Positions 52,370 to 55,635 of a stretch of DNA of 55,635 nt are shown here, in pieces; within the stretch, counting starts at the first letter, position 1, and each line of letters begins with the position of its first letter. Made by a program: the position numbers and the translations under genes. Source of the stretch: Tsukamurella sp. M9C (GTDB lineage Bacteria; Actinomycetota; Actinomycetes; Mycobacteriales; Mycobacteriaceae). The stretch is from assembly GCF_020169415.1 (NCBI RefSeq), contig NZ_JAIULG010000030.1, positions 1 through 55,635 on the forward strand, given 5' to 3'. The notes under the pieces are model-generated. The model saw only the letters and a program-made list of their open reading frames with translations. It searched no databases and was not told where the DNA came from.

Positions 52370-53857
52370 ATGCCGGATCATCCAGCGCCGCACCCGCTCC
52401 GCACGCTCCACGAGGGGCTCAGCGACCTCGACCGCCGGCTGTTCGACGCGGTCGCCGTCTCGCCGAGTCCTTTGCTGGACCTGACGATGCGCCCGCTGTC
52501 GGCGGCGGCCGACCACTCGAAGCTGTGGATGGTGATCGCCGCGGGCCTCGGCGGCCTGGGCGGGCTGTCGTCGCGCCGCGGCGCCGTCCGCGGCGTCGCC
52601 ACGCTGGCCGTCACCAGCCTCATCGTGAACCAGGGGCTCAAGCGGATCTATCCGCGCCGCCGCCCCGTGCACGACGGGGTGCCGGCCAAGCGGGCCCGCC
52701 GCCAGCCCACGTCGACCTCCTTCCCGTCCGGGCACTCCGCCGCCGCGGCCGCTTTCGCGATCGGGGTCGGCCTGGAGAACCGCACCGCGGGCTACGCGCT
52801 CGCCTGCCTGGCCGGGGCAGTGGGCTTCTCCCGGGTCGCCACCGGCGCCCACTACCCCGGCGACGTGCTGGCCGGGTTCGCCGTCGGCGCGGGCGTCGCG
52901 GTCGCGGGCGCCCGCCTGGTGCCGCCCGTCGACGACAGCCGCACCATGACGCCCGAGCCCACCGTCGAGCGGATCGCGACGGACCCGGACGGCGCCGGCC
53001 TCGTCGTCGTGCTCAACCCCGCGTCCGGCGACGGCACCGGCACCCGCGTCGCGGAGGAGATCCGCAGCACGCTACCGAAGGCCGAGATCGTCGAGCTCGA
53101 TGAGGATTCCGACATCGAGGCCGTCGCCACCGAGGTGGCGGAGCGGGCGGAGTTCCTCGGCGTCGCGGGCGGCGACGGCACCGTCGCGACCCTCGCCGCG
53201 CACGCCGTCGCGGCGGACAAGCCCCTGGCCGTCTTCCCCGCGGGCACCTTCAACCACTTCGCGAAGGACATCGGCGCCGAGACCGTCGCCGCCGTCGTGG
53301 AATCGATCCGGGCCGGGCGCCTCGCCCACGTCGACGTGGTGTGGCTCAACGACGAGAAGCTGCTGCTCAACACCGCGAGCATCGGCGCCTACCCGGAGTT
53401 CGTGCGCGCCCGCACGCGGTACCAGCGGCGGCGCATCGGCCGGGTCACCGCGACGGTGCGGGCGCTGCGCCGGGTGCTCCGCCACACCGCCCCGGTGGAC
53501 GTGCGGATCGAGGGCCGCCCGGTCACCGTCTCCTTCTTCTTCCTGGGCAATTCCATGTACGGCGCACCGGGTTTCGTGCCGGGCCGGCGGACCCGGATCG
53601 ACGACGGGGTGCTCGACGTGCGGTACCTCGAGGACGGGCACGGTAATGCGACGGCGCGCCTGTTCGGCTCCTGGATCAGCGGGCGCATCCGTAACTCCAG
53701 GGTCTACCGCGAGGTGCAGGCCCCGGTCGTCACGATCGAGGCCGACGAGCCCTTCCGCGTGGCCCACGACGGCGAGGCGGGCGAACTGCACACCCGCGCC
53801 CGGTTCCGGGTGGATTACCGGGCGCTGCGCGTCTTCGGCACCAGCCTCACGCGCTGA
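52370..53857 (+). CDS. bifunctional PAP2 phosphatase / diacylglycerol-kinase-family fusion
   Basis: A 495-aa fusion. The N-terminal half (about 1-200) is a PAP2 lipid phosphatase with KRIYPRRRP, SFPSGHSAAAA and SRVATGAHYPGDV. The C-terminal half (about 208-495) is a diacylglycerol/sphingosine-kinase-like domain with VVLNPASGDGTG, GVAGGDGTVATLA (GGDGT nucleotide motif) and FPAGTFNHFAKD. It would dephosphorylate and phosphorylate lipids in one chain, perhaps in phosphatidylinositol-type or polyprenyl lipid recycling. Similar fusions are annotated in other Mycobacteriales. The ATG at 52370 is chosen; a TTG at 52361 is closer to the purine-rich GGGAG and also possible. Confidence 0.87.
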   Translation: MPDHPAPHPLRTLHEGLSDLDRRLFDAVAVSPSPLLDLTMRPLSAAADHSKLWMVIAAGLGGLGGLSSRRGAVRGVATLAVTSLIVNQGLKRIYPRRRPVHDGVPAKRARRQPTSTSFPSGHSAAAAAFAIGVGLENRTAGYALACLAGAVGFSRVATGAHYPGDVLAGFAVGAGVAVAGARLVPPVDDSRTMTPEPTVERIATDPDGAGLVVVLNPASGDGTGTRVAEEIRSTLPKAEIVELDEDSDIEAVATEVAERAEFLGVAGGDGTVATLAAHAVAADKPLAVFPAGTFNHFAKDIGAETVAAVVESIRAGRLAHVDVVWLNDEKLLLNTASIGAYPEFVRARTRYQRRRIGRVTATVRALRRVLRHTAPVDVRIEGRPVTVSFFFLGNSMYGAPGFVPGRRTRIDDGVLDVRYLEDGHGNATARLFGSWISGRIRNSRVYREVQAPVVTIEADEPFRVAHDGEAGELHTRARFRVDYRALRVFGTSLTR

Positions 53858-53864
53858 CCCGCAC

Positions 53865-54689
53865 TCACGAGACGCCCAGCAGCGTCATCTCGTTGGCGTT
53901 GATGTCCGCGGCGATGAGGGTGCCCGTGCCGCCGCCGGTCCCGGTCCCGTCGGGCCGGGTGTGCACCGTGTTGACCACGCCGACGGCGGTGAACGTCCCG
54001 TCGGGCCACCGGGCGTAGACGGGCCCGCCCGAATCCCCCTCGACGGCGGGGATTCCGGCCCAGGTGACCCGGGTGCCGGTCACGTCGTCGAGCACGCCGC
54101 AGTGCTTGCCGGTGCGCGCGCCGACGACGCAGATCTCGGGCCGTCCCGCGCGCAGGTCCTCGGTGCGGCTGACGCCCCGGACGGGGCCGATCGCTCGCGC
54201 GACGGGCGCCACGTCGCTCCCCGCGAGCTGGATGATCGCGATGTCCTGCCCGCGGGTGCTGCGGGTGGCCTTGATGTACTCGCCGAACGGGGTGCTGCCG
54301 CCGTCCGGGGTCAGGTAGCGGGCGACGGGATTGCGGCCCGGCCGGGCTTTCCCGGCCAGCTCGGCGCAGTGCCCGGCGGTGAAGGCCACGACCTGGCCGC
54401 CGGGGTAGCGGGCGAGGAAGCCCAGGGTGCAGACGCTCGCGTACACGCCGAACGGGTCGGCGTACGTGGTGATCCCGGACCCGGTGGTGGGCTGCGGCGC
54501 CGTCGCGGGCTTGAGGCCGGGCGCCACCACATCGTAGGGCTGCACGACGGGCGTCGTGATCACGACCGCCGGGCTCGACGGTGCCTCCGGCGCGGCGACC
54601 TCGTCGCGCTGGACCACCGCGCAGCCGCCGAGGAGGAGGAGCGACACCGCGCACGCCACGGCCCGCAGCGGGCGGCGGGCGACGGTCAT
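53865..54689 (-). CDS. secreted trypsin-like serine protease, lipoprotein
   Basis: A 274-aa S1-family protease with an N-terminal lipoprotein signal (LLLLGGC, C23) and a Pro-rich linker. The catalytic triad is visible: His107 in FTAGHCAE, Asp149 in RGQDIAIIQL and Ser220 in VEGDSGGPVY. The paired Cys in ICVVGARTGKHC fit a disulfide near the active site. It lies 17 bp downstream of the P1-family peptidase gene on the same strand, probably one operon. Substrates are unknown. Confidence 0.88.
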   Translation of the reverse strand: MTVARRPLRAVACAVSLLLLGGCAVVQRDEVAAPEAPSSPAVVITTPVVQPYDVVAPGLKPATAPQPTTGSGITTYADPFGVYASVCTLGFLARYPGGQVVAFTAGHCAELAGKARPGRNPVARYLTPDGGSTPFGEYIKATRSTRGQDIAIIQLAGSDVAPVARAIGPVRGVSRTEDLRAGRPEICVVGARTGKHCGVLDDVTGTRVTWAGIPAVEGDSGGPVYARWPDGTFTAVGVVNTVHTRPDGTGTGGGTGTLIAADINANEMTLLGVS

Positions 54690-54706
54690 CGACTCAGCGT
54701 AGGTCG

Positions 54707-55564
54707 TCAGGCGCGCGAGCGGATGGCCTCGGCGACGGCGGAGATCGCCAGCGCCCGCACCACGTCGACCTTCGCGTCCACCTCGCCGGTCGCGGCGGAG
54801 ATGAAGGCGTCGCCGTCGTAGCGGGTGTGCGGCGGGTCGATCGCGCGGGCCAGCCCGTCGTGCGCGCCCTGCGCCAGGATGAGGCACTCGATCTTGGTGA
54901 GCTTCGCGTTGGTGATCACCACGCCGATGGTGGTGTTCTGCCGGTTGCCGCCGAAGGGCTCGTAGCCGCCGAAGTCGGGGGCCCCGGCCTCGCCGGTGAG
55001 GATGTCGCCGAAGGCGTTCACGGCGCACAGCGCGCCCACGACCACGTCGCCCGCGCGGACCTCGGCGTACGCGAGGCCGGCGTCGTGCAGGTTCTCCAGG
55101 CCGCGGGCCTTGCCGGTGGTGGCGCCGGTGCCCGCGCCGATCAGGCCGTGGAGCTCGGTGTCGGTGCTCGCGGAAGCTGCTGCCGCGTAGCCGTTCTCGG
55201 CGGTCGGGCGGACCGTCGGATCGCCGACCATGAGGTCGAACAGGCCCAGGGTGGGCACGATCGGCACGCGGCCGGCCACGGTCTCGACGCCGCGGCCCTC
55301 CTCCTCGAGGCGGCGCATCACCCCGTCGGCGGAGGCCAGGCCGAAGGCGGAGCCCCCGGTGAGCACGGCGGCGTGGATCTCCTCGACGGAGCGCTCGGGG
55401 GAGAGCAGGTCGAACTCGCGGGAGGCGGGGGCGCCGCCGCGCACCTCGCCGGAGCCGACGGTGCCGTCGGGGAAGGTCACGACGGTGCAGCCGGTGCGGG
55501 CCGCCGCGTCGGTGAAGTGGCCGACGCGGACGCCGGGGACGGTGACGCTCGGGACGACGGGCAT
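54707..55564 (-). CDS. P1 family (S58, DmpA-like) peptidase
   Basis: A 285-aa N-terminal-nucleophile-type peptidase of the DmpA/P1 family. Typical segments are GVRVGHFTDAAARTGCTVV at the start, VLTGGSAFGLASADGVMRRLEE, and GAGTGATTGKARG followed by VVGALCAVNAFGD. These enzymes are usually made as one chain that cleaves itself and act as aminopeptidases or amidases on small amides. I do not assign the self-cleavage residue. No signal peptide is present, so it is cytoplasmic, unlike its operon neighbour. Confidence 0.88.
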   Translation of the reverse strand: MPVVPSVTVPGVRVGHFTDAAARTGCTVVTFPDGTVGSGEVRGGAPASREFDLLSPERSVEEIHAAVLTGGSAFGLASADGVMRRLEEEGRGVETVAGRVPIVPTLGLFDLMVGDPTVRPTAENGYAAAASASTDTELHGLIGAGTGATTGKARGLENLHDAGLAYAEVRAGDVVVGALCAVNAFGDILTGEAGAPDFGGYEPFGGNRQNTTIGVVITNAKLTKIECLILAQGAHDGLARAIDPPHTRYDGDAFISAATGEVDAKVDVVRALAISAVAEAIRSRA

Positions 55565-55635
55565 GCTCCCAGGCTACGACGGTGCCGTCGCGCGCGGGTG
55601 GCGGCGGGTCGGGCGCGGGGTGTCAGGCGCGGGCG

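Noticed and set aside
55622..55635. The 3' end of another - strand gene at the window edge
   Set aside because: TCA at 55622-55624 could be a stop read on the - strand (Ala-Arg-Ala-stop), but 14 bases are too few to support a gene.

Overview
The window is very GC-rich, gene-dense DNA from a mycolic-acid-making actinobacterium (order Mycobacteriales). This follows from the conserved cell-wall block glf-glfT2-PAP2 phosphatase-ubiA-aftB, the fadD32-pks13-accD4 operon, antigen-85-type mycolyltransferases and Culp6-type cutinases. LGFP repeats, an LGFP-tailed mycolyltransferase and a corynebacterial-style fructose-PTS cluster make a Tsukamurella-like genus my best guess; that genus call is inference.

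Layout. 1-7316: tail of an LGFP-repeat protein, then five overlapping or abutting arabinogalactan genes (galactopyranose mutase, galactofuranosyltransferase, phosphatase, decaprenyl-phosphate phosphoribosyltransferase, arabinofuranosyltransferase). 7316-9790: an FAD-linked oxidase and a GAF-GGDEF diguanylate cyclase. 9827-15891: an alpha/beta hydrolase facing a five-gene block (MFS exporter, 5-aminolevulinate-synthase-like enzyme, GNAT, Gfo/Idh oxidoreductase, MDR oxidoreductase) inserted in the cell-wall locus. 15913-20053: LGFP-tailed mycolyltransferase, DUF732 lipoprotein and two tandem Culp6-like cutinases. 20096-22692: an exported agmatine-deiminase-family lipoprotein, a G-rich repeat array and an LLM flavoprotein. 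22919-32984: fadD32-pks13-accD4 (mycolate condensation) plus a second FAD-linked oxidase. 33126-36214: free-methionine-R-sulfoxide reductase and two antigen-85 mycolyltransferases. 36327-38335: CitE-like lyase, YceI protein and VOC protein. 38412-44346: ptsI divergent from fruR-fruK-fruA-ptsH. 44410-49827: small membrane protein, 2-hydroxyacid dehydrogenase plus MarR, and pntA-pntB transhydrogenase. 49893-55564: NAD(P)-binding protein, LysE exporter and its LysR regulator, PAP2-lipid kinase fusion, secreted serine protease and P1-family peptidase.

How it works together: FadD32 and AccD4 activate and carboxylate the two fatty chains, Pks13 joins them, the mycolyltransferases place mycolates on the arabinogalactan built by Glf, GlfT2, UbiA and AftB, and Culp6-type enzymes trim or regulate the envelope lipids.

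The strongest unexplained signal is not a gene. It is a dispersed oligomer, GGCACCGTCGG or its complement (core GCACCGTCG). I counted 48 core copies by eye, 24 in each orientation, about one per 1.2 kb, in several reading frames, using otherwise uncommon codons, and once within a terminator stem. Its density and placement resemble DNA uptake sequences of Neisseria and Haemophilus. Other notable signals are a 9-bp-period GTCACA array over an antigen-85 promoter (resembling MtrA sites), a ~20-bp-period GGGGGA array, and the aminolevulinate-synthase-like operon.
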